A DNA stretch of 64,000 nt from an uncultured Porphyromonadaceae bacterium (GTDB lineage: Bacteria; Bacteroidota; Bacteroidia; Bacteroidales; Muribaculaceae): assembly GCA_947176755.1 (NCBI GenBank), contig CAMWRW010000001.1, positions 46,919 to 110,918 of the forward strand. Reading direction: 5' to 3'. Positions 25,465 through 34,539 of the stretch are shown piece by piece. The notes below the pieces were generated by a model. That model ran no database searches. It was given only the letters and a program-made list of their open reading frames with translations, and was not told the origin of the DNA. The position numbers and the translations under genes are program-made. How positions within the stretch are numbered: position 1 is the first letter of the stretch; every line of letters starts with the position of its first letter.

Positions 25465-28400
25465 GTGAATCGATTTTTAACCATCCTTGTCCCGCTGGCT
25501 ATCGCTGCCGGCGCGACAGCGGCCGAAAGCCCGAAAGTGCTTCCGTTCAAGGTCGGTGGCACGGCATTCCTTAACGGTATGTCGGACAACGGCGACTGGG
25601 CTTCAGCGGAACTCCAGGCCGGCGAAACCTTCGGACTTCCTATCACGGTCTATAACCTGAACACAGGCAAACCGGTTGTATATACTCCTCAGAACAGGAA
25701 AAGCTATACCGGAGCCGAATCTTCATTCGTCGATGAGTCTTACTCGGTTGTGACCGACATCACCGACGACGGTAAGATCCTCGTCGGCACGATTGACGCG
25801 CAGCCTGCATATTTCACCACCGACGACCTCACCTGGCATGAACTCTCTATGGGTTCGACGACGATGAACCGTAACTACCTCGGTCTTGTATATTCGACGA
25901 GCACCGACGGTCGAGTAATGTGCGGATGGGGAACAAAGGGTGGATCGATGACCGAATTCGCCGCTTTCCTCTGGATCGACGGCCAACTCCAGACCGTGAC
26001 CGGCCTCCCCACCTACAAGGATCTCTACGACAAAGGCATCATCAAGGACTATATGTTCCGCGAACTGAATGGCCAGACCCCCAATTATTCTTTCCGTCAG
26101 CTTTCCGGCGACGGTAAGAAAATGATTATCGGTATCGACCATAACCTTCCCGGATGGGGTTGCTCTTTCCTCGTTTATGATGTGGAGAGCGGAACCTACG
26201 ACTACATCCTTCCCGAAGGAGAGGCAGCCGCCGGTTTCACCAACGAGGCTTACATCAGCCCCAATGGAAAATGGGTTACCGGTACGATCATCTATGCTTA
26301 CGGCGAATATGAGGATATCAACGCTCCTTATCTCTACAATGTAGACACGAAGGAACTTCAGATCTTCAGCTCTGCAACCGACCAGCAGGTGCTCGCCACG
26401 TGTGTCGGTAACGACGGTACGATCTATGGCGGATCTCCAGGTTCGCTCCCGACGCGCCGTGTGATGATTCACAGCGGAAACCTCTGGGTTGATCTCGAAA
26501 AAGCTCTTCGTCAGAAATATGGATATAACTATCAGGAGGTGACGGGTTATACCCTCACGGGATATTTCACCGCCGTGTCGGCCGACTCGAAGCGTGCCGT
26601 GGCTATGGCTTCTATGCGTGATGACGCCTACGCAATCCACATGCCCGTTGACTTCTCCGAGGCTGTAAAGGGAGTCTCCCTTCTTGACGAGTTCGCGGTT
26701 GCGCCGGCTGCCGGCTCCACGTTCTCACGCCTTCAGGAAGTTCAGATCCGTTTCAGCTACGAGGCTATCCCCGTCAACGGAGCGAAAGCATTCGTGACCG
26801 ACTCCAAGGGCAACCGACTCGCCGAAACCGAGGAGTTCACCTCGCTTTCTTCCCAGAACCTCCTCTACTCGATTAAGTTCCCGGCTGTCGAAATGGCCAA
26901 GGGTGAGGCCTACACCGTTACACTCCCTGCCGGATCATTCGTTGTCCCGGGCACGGAAATGGGTAACAATGAAGTATCGTTCAGCTACAACGGTCGCGGC
27001 TCTGATCCCGTGAAACCGATCTCCATCAACCCTGCCGACAACTCCAGCGTTATGGAACTGAGCTACACGAGCCCCATCCGCATCACGTTCGACAGCGAGC
27101 TCCTCGCTTCGACTGCAGTGTTCGCTCAGCTTTACGAAGAGGGTAAAGAGAACCCCATCACATCACTGATTGCCGCCGCTGAAGGCAAAACGCTTGTAAT
27201 ATATCCCGCAGCTTCCCGCAAGCTCTCAAAGGATAAAAATTATACTGTTTCCATTCCTCAGGGACTTGCTTCCGACCTTGGGAAAGCAGGTCTTTGCGAG
27301 GCGTTCGACCTCCATTATGTCGGCACCTACGAGAAGACCGCCACGATGGTCGACAACTTCATCTTCTATGATGACTTCGACGATCCGGGCTCAAGCGTCA
27401 ACAACATGCTCCTCTTCGAAGGCGACCACCGCACTCCTACTGATTTCATGCAGTCGATCGGTTTTGACGCCGACAACACTCCCTGGAACTTCTCTGTACG
27501 CGACTCTGAGGCATCTACCGATTTCGTGGCCGCGTCACACTCTATGTACACTACCGGCGGAGCCTCAGACGACTGGATGGCAACCACCCAGCTCACACTC
27601 CCCAACGAAAATTACTTCCTTTCGTTCCAAGCCCAGAGCTACATGAAGAACAAGCGCGACGTACTCGACATCTTTATCTGGGAATACGATGAGTATCTTA
27701 ACTCTCTTGACAACGAGACGGCAGCCAAAATGAAAAATGAGGCTGAAAAATTAGCTTCAATCACCCTCGAACCGATGCAGGACGACCTGATGGAGGGAAG
27801 CTGGAAAGACTATGAATTCTCGCTTGAGAAATACAGCGGTAAGAAAATCTATGTCTGCTTTGCCAACCGGAACGAAAACCAGAGCATGATTATGCTGAAT
27901 AATCTCGGAGTTGAGTTCCGCGGCGACTTCACGCTCACTAACGCTACGGCCGACGACGCTGTCAACGCGACTTCGATTCCTGTGAAGGTCGGCGTATCGG
28001 TGAACAACGATGTGACCTACAACGAGGTTTCCGCAACTCTTACGGCCGGCGACTTCAAGAGCGAATACAAGGCTTCCGGTCTTGACCTCAAGAAAGGTTC
28101 GGTCTACGAATTCACTTTCCCCGATGAGCTCCCGCTAGCGGCCGGAATCGCGAACGAATATAATGTTTCCCTTACTCTCGGCAAGACAACCCAGAACTTC
28201 AAGGGCAATGTGAAGAACTACCTCTTTGATGTCAACAAACGTGTCCTCCTGGAGGAAGGCACAGGTATGTGGTGCGGTAACTGTCCGGGCGGCGAGGTAG
28301 CCATCGAGCACCTTGAAGAAACGATGCCCGACAATATCGCTGTTATCTCCGTACACAACGACGACCGTCTCGCTTACGTTGACTATGACCAGTATCTTGC

Positions 28401-29244
28401 TCTCGGCGCATATCCCAAAGGCCGCGTCAACCGCAGCGCAACCGTTTCGCAGCCCCTCTATAACCCCGAAGAGGCAATGCCCGGCCAGGAAGAGATCGAC
28501 TACTCGCTCACTTCTCTCACCGGCGACGTGACCTTCAAGGACTTCGTTCTTCAGGAACTCGAAACCGGCACAGAGGCTGAAATCGAAATCGGCGACGTCG
28601 AGGTCTACACGAAGAACAACGTGATCCGCATCCCGGCCACCGTTCGCTTCGCTCTCAACCAGACCAACGTGCCCTACTACATCTTCACGGCTGTTCTTGA
28701 AGATGGTCTCGCAGGAACCCAGACTAACTACTACTCCGGCATAAACTCCAAGCTCCTTAACTGGTGGACAGCTCAGGAAGGTAAAGTAAAATGGACCTAC
28801 AATAACGTTGCCCGCGGTGTCGACAGAAGCTTCGACGGTGTTGACGGTCGCGTTCCCAAGAATGTGGAAGCCGGCGTTGACTACGAATCTGAATGCGGCA
28901 TCCCCATGCCGGAGTCTGTACGCGATGAAAACAACCTCCACTTCGTGGTTGCTCTCATCGATGCACGCACAGGCCGCGTGGTGAACACCGACGTTTATCA
29001 CAAGGATTACACTTTCGTTGATCAGGAATACGACAGCATCGATGAAATCAGCGCCGATACGACGACTTACGTCCGTCTCTCGATCGAAGGAGGCCGGGTG
29101 CTCGTTAACGGCGACGCCAATGTTCAGCTCTACGACCTCAGCGGCCGCAGCGTTCGCAACGGCAATCTCGCCGGCGGAATCTATATCGTCCGCAAGACCC
29201 TTGAAAACGGTAATGTCTACACTGCCCGTGTTCTTGTGAAATAA
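25465..29244 (+). CDS. Large T9SS cargo protein with propeller-like, choice-of-anchor and thioredoxin-like domains
   Basis: A 1259-residue exported protein starting at GTG 25465 with signal peptide MNRFLTILVPLAIAAGATAA. The N-terminal 330 residues show repeated strands such as VTDITDDGKILVGT, STDGRVMCGWG and ISPNGKWVTG, like HAF/propeller repeats. Ig-like segments follow (about 400-620). A choice-of-anchor-J-like jelly-roll covers about 630-820 (FIFYDDFDDPGS...DDWMATTQLTL...SFQAQS). A thioredoxin-like Omp28-type domain begins near 920 with WCGNC (W936, C937, C940). The tail VQLYDLSGRSVRNGNLAGGIYIVRK plus basic end is a T9SS sorting domain. Last gene of its unit, followed by a strong terminator. 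Confidence 0.8.
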   Translation: MNRFLTILVPLAIAAGATAAESPKVLPFKVGGTAFLNGMSDNGDWASAELQAGETFGLPITVYNLNTGKPVVYTPQNRKSYTGAESSFVDESYSVVTDITDDGKILVGTIDAQPAYFTTDDLTWHELSMGSTTMNRNYLGLVYSTSTDGRVMCGWGTKGGSMTEFAAFLWIDGQLQTVTGLPTYKDLYDKGIIKDYMFRELNGQTPNYSFRQLSGDGKKMIIGIDHNLPGWGCSFLVYDVESGTYDYILPEGEAAAGFTNEAYISPNGKWVTGTIIYAYGEYEDINAPYLYNVDTKELQIFSSATDQQVLATCVGNDGTIYGGSPGSLPTRRVMIHSGNLWVDLEKALRQKYGYNYQEVTGYTLTGYFTAVSADSKRAVAMASMRDDAYAIHMPVDFSEAVKGVSLLDEFAVAPAAGSTFSRLQEVQIRFSYEAIPVNGAKAFVTDSKGNRLAETEEFTSLSSQNLLYSIKFPAVEMAKGEAYTVTLPAGSFVVPGTEMGNNEVSFSYNGRGSDPVKPISINPADNSSVMELSYTSPIRITFDSELLASTAVFAQLYEEGKENPITSLIAAAEGKTLVIYPAASRKLSKDKNYTVSIPQGLASDLGKAGLCEAFDLHYVGTYEKTATMVDNFIFYDDFDDPGSSVNNMLLFEGDHRTPTDFMQSIGFDADNTPWNFSVRDSEASTDFVAASHSMYTTGGASDDWMATTQLTLPNENYFLSFQAQSYMKNKRDVLDIFIWEYDEYLNSLDNETAAKMKNEAEKLASITLEPMQDDLMEGSWKDYEFSLEKYSGKKIYVCFANRNENQSMIMLNNLGVEFRGDFTLTNATADDAVNATSIPVKVGVSVNNDVTYNEVSATLTAGDFKSEYKASGLDLKKGSVYEFTFPDELPLAAGIANEYNVSLTLGKTTQNFKGNVKNYLFDVNKRVLLEEGTGMWCGNCPGGEVAIEHLEETMPDNIAVISVHNDDRLAYVDYDQYLALGAYPKGRVNRSATVSQPLYNPEEAMPGQEEIDYSLTSLTGDVTFKDFVLQELETGTEAEIEIGDVEVYTKNNVIRIPATVRFALNQTNVPYYIFTAVLEDGLAGTQTNYYSGINSKLLNWWTAQEGKVKWTYNNVARGVDRSFDGVDGRVPKNVEAGVDYESECGIPMPESVRDENNLHFVVALIDARTGRVVNTDVYHKDYTFVDQEYDSIDEISADTTTYVRLSIEGGRVLVNGDANVQLYDLSGRSVRNGNLAGGIYIVRKTLENGNVYTARVLVK

Positions 29245-29274
29245 TCCTCTGAAGTAAGTAGAAATTCATCATAA

Positions 29275-29310
29275 AGATGCCGCGCTCCGAACAGCGCGGC
29301 ATCTTTTTTT
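29275..29310 (+). terminator. Rho-independent terminator of the T9SS cargo unit
   Basis: A perfect 12-bp G+C-rich stem (29275-29286 with 29293-29304), a 6-nt loop and a T run (29304-29310), 30 nt past the stop codon. Confidence 0.93.
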
Positions 29311-29366
29311 GCATCCCTACCCCGTTTACCATGACCCTTCCCGCTTAATAATTGGGGAATTTTGAC

Positions 29367-29374
29367 TAATTTTG
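29367..29374 (+). promoter_or_regulatory. -7 element directly before the LptF/G-family gene
   Basis: taattttg is a perfect TAnnTTTG. No TTTG lies at the normal distance upstream. If used, transcription would start at about 29380, at the GTG start codon itself, giving a leaderless or nearly leaderless mRNA. Confidence 0.45.
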
Positions 29375-29379
29375 CAGAC

Positions 29380-31341
29380 GTGAAGAAACTATACTGGTTT
29401 ATCCTCAAAAGTTTTCTTCCCCTGTTTGCGATGACATTCTTCATTGTGCTCTTCATCGTGCTGATGCAGTTCCTCTGGAGATACATCGATGACCTTGTGG
29501 GGAAGGGACTCTCGCTGGGCGTGCTCGGCGAGCTCTTCTTCTATGCGGCGGTCTCGATGGTGCCGATGGCTTTGCCGCTTGCCATTCTTCTCGCCTCGCT
29601 GATGACGTTCGGCAATCTCGGAGAACGCTCGGAGCTTACTGCGATCAAGGCCTCCGGTGTGCCGCTGATTCAGACCATGGCCCCGTTGATCGTGCTGATA
29701 TCCGCAATTTCAATAGGGGCATTTTTCTTTCAGAACGATGTGCTCCCCCGAGCGCAGGTGAAGATGTGGACTCTGCTCTTCTCAGCACGCCAGAAATCTC
29801 CGGAACTGGAAATTCCGGAAGGCACTTTCTACGACCAGATTCCGGGTTACAATCTATATGTGAAGCACAAGAACCGCGACACGGGCGTGCTTCACGACGT
29901 TATGATCTATGACGTGAAGAACGGCGGCGACAACGCCACAATCCTCACGGCTGACTCCGCGCAACTCGCCTTCACAAAGGATATGCGCTATCTCTATCTC
30001 CACCTCTTCAAGGGGGAACAGTTTGAAAATCTCCGCGAACAACGGACGGGCGACCGCAATATCCCCTTCCGCCGGGAGACCTTCCTTGACAAGGAGGTGC
30101 TTATCTCCTTTGACAATAATTTCAACCGTCTTGACGAGGGGGGAATGAGAAACCAGTATGTCGGCAAGAATATTGTCGAGCTGAGCCAGACCATCGACTC
30201 GATCAACGCATTGGTCGATTCGATAGGAGCGGCACGCAGACCGGAGTTCGAGCACACCGCTTTCCCGATGCTCATCACGAAACGGGCCTCAAATGCTCCC
30301 GCATCCTCCGGCTCTCCCGAAGCCCTCCACTCCACTGCCGACACCCGGACGCAAGACGCGACGGCCACGGAAAAGAAAGGGGAAAAGCCGGAAAAAGTCA
30401 ATCTCGATTCATTGCTCAACGCGCTTAATCCTCAGGAACGGGAGGCGGTCCGCACGGCAGCCCTCAACATCAACCGCAACCGGGCGCAGGAAATTGAATT
30501 TCAATCGATAAGGGTTGCCGACGAGAAATTGCGAGTCCGACGCCATGAAATCGAGCTGATAAAGAAATTCACCCTTTCCGTGGCCTGCCTCATTTTCCTT
30601 TTCATCGGGGCGCCGCTCGGAGCGATTATCCGCAAAGGAGGATTGGGAATGCCTCTGGTCATTTCCGTGTTCATCTTCATCTTCTATTATATCATTGACA
30701 ACACGGGCTATAAGATGGCGCGCGACGGACATATCGCCGTGTGGGCCGGAATATGGCTCTCGACCTTCGTGCTTATTCCGCTCGGCGTGTTTGTCACTTA
30801 CAAGGCGATGAACGACTCCTCCGTGTTCAACCCCGACCTTTACAAAGCCGCCTTCCGGCGCATTTTCGGATTGCCGGACAAACGTCTTGTCCCCCTCAAG
30901 AAGGTGATCATCAATGACCTTGATCCGGAAACGACCGCCTGCATTATTCTCCAGGGAGCGACCGTAACGGCCGACTGGCTCCAACGGAATCCGTCGATAA
31001 AGGGATATGCGGCTTACTGGAAGGAGGGTTATTCGCTGCCGGCGATAAAGACTGCGGGCGACATAATCGACGAGACAGTCGAATATCTCGGCGACTCGCG
31101 CGATGTGAAAGTGATTGATATTCTCAACCGCTTCCCCTGCATCCGTCCGATAGCCATCTACAGTCCGACCCGCAGCCGGCGACTTCGGAAAGCCGCGATG
31201 TGGTTCTTCCCGGTCGGGCTGCCGGGCTATCTGCTCGCGCGGCCCTATCTGAGGCGCTTGCAGCATGATATGCAGAGTGCGGCCAAAAATTATTTGGCGC
31301 TCGCCGATATATTTAGTATATTTGCCAAACAAGAATCATAA
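29380..31341 (+). CDS. LptF/LptG-family permease (lipopolysaccharide transport)
   Basis: A 653-residue inner-membrane protein of the YjgP/YjgQ family that forms, with LptB, the ABC exporter moving LPS from the inner membrane to the Lpt bridge. GTG 29380 gives the family start MKKLYWFILKSFLPLFAMTFF; the TTG at 29362 lies inside the promoter box. Three N-terminal helices (about 10-120), a periplasmic domain and three helices near 395-480 (SVACLIFLFIGAPLGAIIRKGGLG) are clear. Between them is a low-complexity linker (residues about 310-345) and after them a 170-residue C-terminal extension with one more hydrophobic segment, normal for Bacteroidota members. The promoter of pta lies inside its 3' end. 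Confidence 0.88.
   Translation: MKKLYWFILKSFLPLFAMTFFIVLFIVLMQFLWRYIDDLVGKGLSLGVLGELFFYAAVSMVPMALPLAILLASLMTFGNLGERSELTAIKASGVPLIQTMAPLIVLISAISIGAFFFQNDVLPRAQVKMWTLLFSARQKSPELEIPEGTFYDQIPGYNLYVKHKNRDTGVLHDVMIYDVKNGGDNATILTADSAQLAFTKDMRYLYLHLFKGEQFENLREQRTGDRNIPFRRETFLDKEVLISFDNNFNRLDEGGMRNQYVGKNIVELSQTIDSINALVDSIGAARRPEFEHTAFPMLITKRASNAPASSGSPEALHSTADTRTQDATATEKKGEKPEKVNLDSLLNALNPQEREAVRTAALNINRNRAQEIEFQSIRVADEKLRVRRHEIELIKKFTLSVACLIFLFIGAPLGAIIRKGGLGMPLVISVFIFIFYYIIDNTGYKMARDGHIAVWAGIWLSTFVLIPLGVFVTYKAMNDSSVFNPDLYKAAFRRIFGLPDKRLVPLKKVIINDLDPETTACIILQGATVTADWLQRNPSIKGYAAYWKEGYSLPAIKTAGDIIDETVEYLGDSRDVKVIDILNRFPCIRPIAIYSPTRSRRLRKAAMWFFPVGLPGYLLARPYLRRLQHDMQSAAKNYLALADIFSIFAKQES
31293..31324 (+). 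promoter_or_regulatory. Promoter of pta-ackA inside the 3' end of the LptF/G gene
   Basis: TTTG at 31293-31296 and tatatttg (perfect TAnnTTTG) at 31317-31324 are 20 bp apart. The start would be near 31331, about 23 nt before the pta ATG. Confidence 0.65.
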
Positions 31342-31353
31342 ACCAGAAAAACA

Positions 31354-32358
31354 ATGTCACTCTTTGATAGACTAACGAAGCGTGCACAAGCCAACCCCCG
31401 CCGGCTTGTGCTGCCGGAGTCGACAGAGCCCCGCACACTGCAGGCTGCCGACCGCGTGATAGGCGGAGAAATCGCCAACGTCATCTTTATCGGCAACAAG
31501 GATGAAATTCTGAAATGTGCTGTCGGTCTGGGTCTGGAGAATATCTCCAAAGCCACCTTCGTGTCGCCCGAAGATCCTGCCATTAACGAGAAATATGCCG
31601 AACTGTTCAAGGAGCTTCGCAAGAAGAAAGGAATCTCTATCGAGGAAGCCCGACAGACAGCCCTCAACCCCCTCTATCTTGGCTGCCTGATGATCAAGGC
31701 GGGGGATGCCGACGCTATGGTTGCCGGAGCCCTCAGCCCTACTTCTCACGTTCTGCGCGCTGCCTTCCAGGTACTTAAGACCAAGCCCGGAATCTCCGTT
31801 GTGAGCGGAGCCTTCATAATGCTTCTCCCCGTCGGCTGCCAGTTCGGAGACGATGGAATGCTTATCTTCGCCGACTGTGCGGTCGTGCCGGATCCGACAG
31901 CCGAGGAGCTCGCCCAGATTGCCGTTTCCACGGCCGAAACAACCCGCAACATCGCCGGCCTTGATCCGGTCGTGGCGATGCTCTCTTTCTCCACGAAGGG
32001 TTCCGCCTCGCACGAGCGTATCGACAAGGTTATCCGCGCCACGGAACTTGCTCACGAGATGGCTCCCGAGCTCAAGATCGACGGCGAACTCCAGAGCGAC
32101 GCCGCCATCGTGAAGTCGGTCGGAGCGATGAAAGCTCCCGGAAGCCCCGTTGCCGGCCACGCCAACACTCTTATCTTCCCCTCGCTTGAAACGGGAAATA
32201 TCGCCTATAAACTCGTTCAGCGTCTTGCAGGAGCCGGTGCTGTCGGTCCGATCCTTCAGGGTCTCGCCGCTCCGGTCAACGACCTGTCGCGCGGCGCCAC
32301 GGTCGATGACATTGTCAACACAATCATCGTGACCTGCAACCAGGCTATTGATGAATAA
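31354..32358 (+). CDS. pta: Phosphate acetyltransferase
   Basis: A 334-residue cytosolic enzyme exchanging CoA of acetyl-CoA for phosphate to make acetyl phosphate. It is the short form, with only the catalytic PTA_PTB domain: LPESTEPRTLQAADRVI near 20, AGALSPTSHVLRAAFQVLKT near 125, and near the C-terminus HANTLIFPSLETGNIAYKLVQRL with GPILQGLAAPVNDLSRG. It is followed 38 nt later by ackA; together they give ATP from acetyl-CoA in fermentation. Its own promoter lies in the preceding gene. Confidence 0.95.
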   Translation: MSLFDRLTKRAQANPRRLVLPESTEPRTLQAADRVIGGEIANVIFIGNKDEILKCAVGLGLENISKATFVSPEDPAINEKYAELFKELRKKKGISIEEARQTALNPLYLGCLMIKAGDADAMVAGALSPTSHVLRAAFQVLKTKPGISVVSGAFIMLLPVGCQFGDDGMLIFADCAVVPDPTAEELAQIAVSTAETTRNIAGLDPVVAMLSFSTKGSASHERIDKVIRATELAHEMAPELKIDGELQSDAAIVKSVGAMKAPGSPVAGHANTLIFPSLETGNIAYKLVQRLAGAGAVGPILQGLAAPVNDLSRGATVDDIVNTIIVTCNQAIDE

Positions 32359-32396
32359 ATTCTGAAATTTATTTTTCCCGATAGAAATCCGACAAG

Positions 32397-33596
32397 ATGA
32401 AGATACTTGTTCTCAACAACGGATCGAGCTCCGTTAAATACAAACTGATTGAAAGCGACACGAAGGAAGTGCTCGCCGAAGGAGGCGTTGAAAAAATCGG
32501 CCTTCCCGACTCGTTCATAAAGTTCAAACGTCCGGACGGCGTCAAGGAGACAGTCACAGTTTCGATGCCTGACCATAAAGAGGCAATCCGCCAGGTGTTC
32601 CGCGTATTGACCGACCCGAATTATGGCGTTATCAAGAGCCTCGACGAAATCCAAGCAGTCGGCCACCGTGTTGTCCACGGCATGGAATATTTCAACAAAT
32701 CCGTGCTGATCACGCCCGAAGTGATCGAACGCGTAAAGGAATGCTATCCCGTCGCACCGCTCCACAATCCCGCCAACATAATCGGTATCGAGGCAATGGA
32801 GGAGCTCCTTCCGGGCGTTCCGCAGGTTGGAGTCTTCGACACGGCGTTCCATCAGACAATGCCGGCGAAAGCCTATATGTATGCCCTCCCCTACGAGACT
32901 TACGAGAAATATGGTGTGCGCCGCTATGGTTTCCACGGCACGAGTCACCGCTACGTTTCACGTCGTGCCTGCGAATTCCTCGGCCTTGATCCCGAAAAGA
33001 CAAAACTGATCACCTGCCACATCGGCAACGGCGGATCGATCACGGCCGTTCGCGACGGCAAGAGCGTTGACACCTCGATGGGTCTGACTCCTACCGAAGG
33101 CCTGATGATGGGCACGCGTGTCGGCGACGTTGACCCCGGAGCGCTCACCTATCTGATGGAACGCACGGGCCTCGACGCAGCCGGTCTTCAGAAGATGATC
33201 AACAAAGAGAGCGGCGTTCTCGGCGTGTCGGGCATCTCCAACGACATGCGCGACATCGAAGCCGGAATCGAGAACGGCGACGAACGCGCCAAGCTCGCGA
33301 TGGATATGTATGAATATCGCATCCTGAAATATATCGGCGCCTATACGGCCGTTCTCGGCGGAGTTGACGTGATTGTCTTTACAGGCGGCGTCGGTGAAAA
33401 CCAGACCGCCACGCGCGCAAAACTTATCGAGCAGCTGTCGTTCCTCGGCATCGGACTCGACAAGGAGGCAAACAAAGTGCGCGGCGAGGAAATCATGATC
33501 TCCACGCCCGACTCGAAGGTGAAAGTCGTGGTGATTCCGACCGACGAAGAGATGATGATCGCCCGCGACACGGCAGAGATCGTGAGCGCTCTCTGA
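32397..33596 (+). CDS. ackA: Acetate kinase
   Basis: A 399-residue cytosolic kinase converting acetyl phosphate and ADP to acetate and ATP. Characteristic blocks are LVLNNGSSSVKYKL at the start, GHRVVHG near 88, PLHNPANIIGIEAM near 122, YGFHGTSHRYVS near 178, CHIGNGGSI near 206 and the FTGGVGENQ block near 328. Length and motifs are those of ordinary acetate kinase. It is paired with pta. A hairpin follows its stop. Confidence 0.96.
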   Translation: MKILVLNNGSSSVKYKLIESDTKEVLAEGGVEKIGLPDSFIKFKRPDGVKETVTVSMPDHKEAIRQVFRVLTDPNYGVIKSLDEIQAVGHRVVHGMEYFNKSVLITPEVIERVKECYPVAPLHNPANIIGIEAMEELLPGVPQVGVFDTAFHQTMPAKAYMYALPYETYEKYGVRRYGFHGTSHRYVSRRACEFLGLDPEKTKLITCHIGNGGSITAVRDGKSVDTSMGLTPTEGLMMGTRVGDVDPGALTYLMERTGLDAAGLQKMINKESGVLGVSGISNDMRDIEAGIENGDERAKLAMDMYEYRILKYIGAYTAVLGGVDVIVFTGGVGENQTATRAKLIEQLSFLGIGLDKEANKVRGEEIMISTPDSKVKVVVIPTDEEMMIARDTAEIVSAL

Positions 33597-33626
33597 TCCG
33601 CCCCGAATAATCTCAAACTTAGCATT

Positions 33627-33656
33627 CCGCCATCGTCCCTCCGGGGGCGATGGCGG
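33627..33656 (+). terminator. Hairpin between ackA and lgt
   Basis: A 9-bp perfect stem (33627-33635 with 33648-33656), extendable by G-T and G-C pairs into the loop, lies 30 nt past the ackA stop and 13 nt before the lgt ATG. It is followed by ataataaa rather than T residues, so termination may be weak or it may act on lgt translation. Confidence 0.45.
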
Positions 33657-33669
33657 ATAATAAAATCAA

Positions 33670-34539
33670 ATGTTAGACATTATCTATTGGAACGCCGACC
33701 CCGTGCTCTTCTCATTCGGCCCGTTTGCCGTCAGATGGTACGGACTGGCGTTTGCCGTCGGCTTCATAATCGGCTACGACATCGTGGCCCGGATGTTCAA
33801 GCATGAAGGAGCTCCCGAACGCTGGCTCGGCATTCTGCTGGCTTATCTGGTCGTGGCGACGATTGTCGGCGCACGTCTCGGTCACGTCTTTTTCTACCAA
33901 TGGGACTATTATTCGCAACATCCCGCAGAAATCTTTATGATTTGGGAAGGAGGGCTCGCGAGCCACGGCGGCACAATCGCCAACATCATAGCTCTTTTCC
34001 TGTTCAGTTGGTTTGTTTCCAAGAAGCCGGCCTCGTGGGTGTTCGATAAGGTTGTGATTCCGATTGCACTTGTCGGCGGTCTGATCCGTCTGGGAAATCT
34101 GATGAACAGTGAAATCTACGGAGGGCCGACCGGTCTTCCCTGGGGATTCGTCTTTCTCCGCAACGGAGAGACCGTTCCGGCGCATCCGACCCAGATTTAC
34201 GAAGCCCTCTGCTATTTCCTCCTCTTCGGGCTGCTGATGTGGATGTACTGGAAAAAGAATGCCGAAGAGCGCCCATGGCTGATCACGGGCGTGTTCTTTC
34301 TGGGCATCTTCGTGCCGCGTTTCCTTATAGAGTATGTAAAAAATGTCCAGGTCGGGTCGGAATATGACATGATTGCCCGTTACGGAATGAACCTTGGACA
34401 GATGTTAAGCATTCCATTTATAGTGTTGGGTGTGGCGTTGGTGATATGGGCGATGGTCCATCCCCGGGTAAAGTTTACATTCCCGAACCATTTCGCAGAC
34501 GAAAAGAGCCCTGCAAACAGTAAAAAGGCAAAGAAATAA
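33670..34539 (+). CDS. lgt: Prolipoprotein diacylglyceryl transferase
   Basis: A 289-residue inner-membrane enzyme that adds diacylglycerol to the lipobox cysteine of prolipoproteins. Seven hydrophobic helices are visible. The family blocks are FAVRWYGLAFAVGF near 18, the GGLASHGG segment near 95, the signature GGLIRLGNLMNSEIYGGPTG near 137-156, and HPTQIYEAL near 178. The C-terminus is basic. Its stop overlaps the sufC start by one nucleotide (taATG), so the Fe-S genes are translationally coupled to it. Confidence 0.94.
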   Translation: MLDIIYWNADPVLFSFGPFAVRWYGLAFAVGFIIGYDIVARMFKHEGAPERWLGILLAYLVVATIVGARLGHVFFYQWDYYSQHPAEIFMIWEGGLASHGGTIANIIALFLFSWFVSKKPASWVFDKVVIPIALVGGLIRLGNLMNSEIYGGPTGLPWGFVFLRNGETVPAHPTQIYEALCYFLLFGLLMWMYWKKNAEERPWLITGVFFLGIFVPRFLIEYVKNVQVGSEYDMIARYGMNLGQMLSIPFIVLGVALVIWAMVHPRVKFTFPNHFADEKSPANSKKAKK

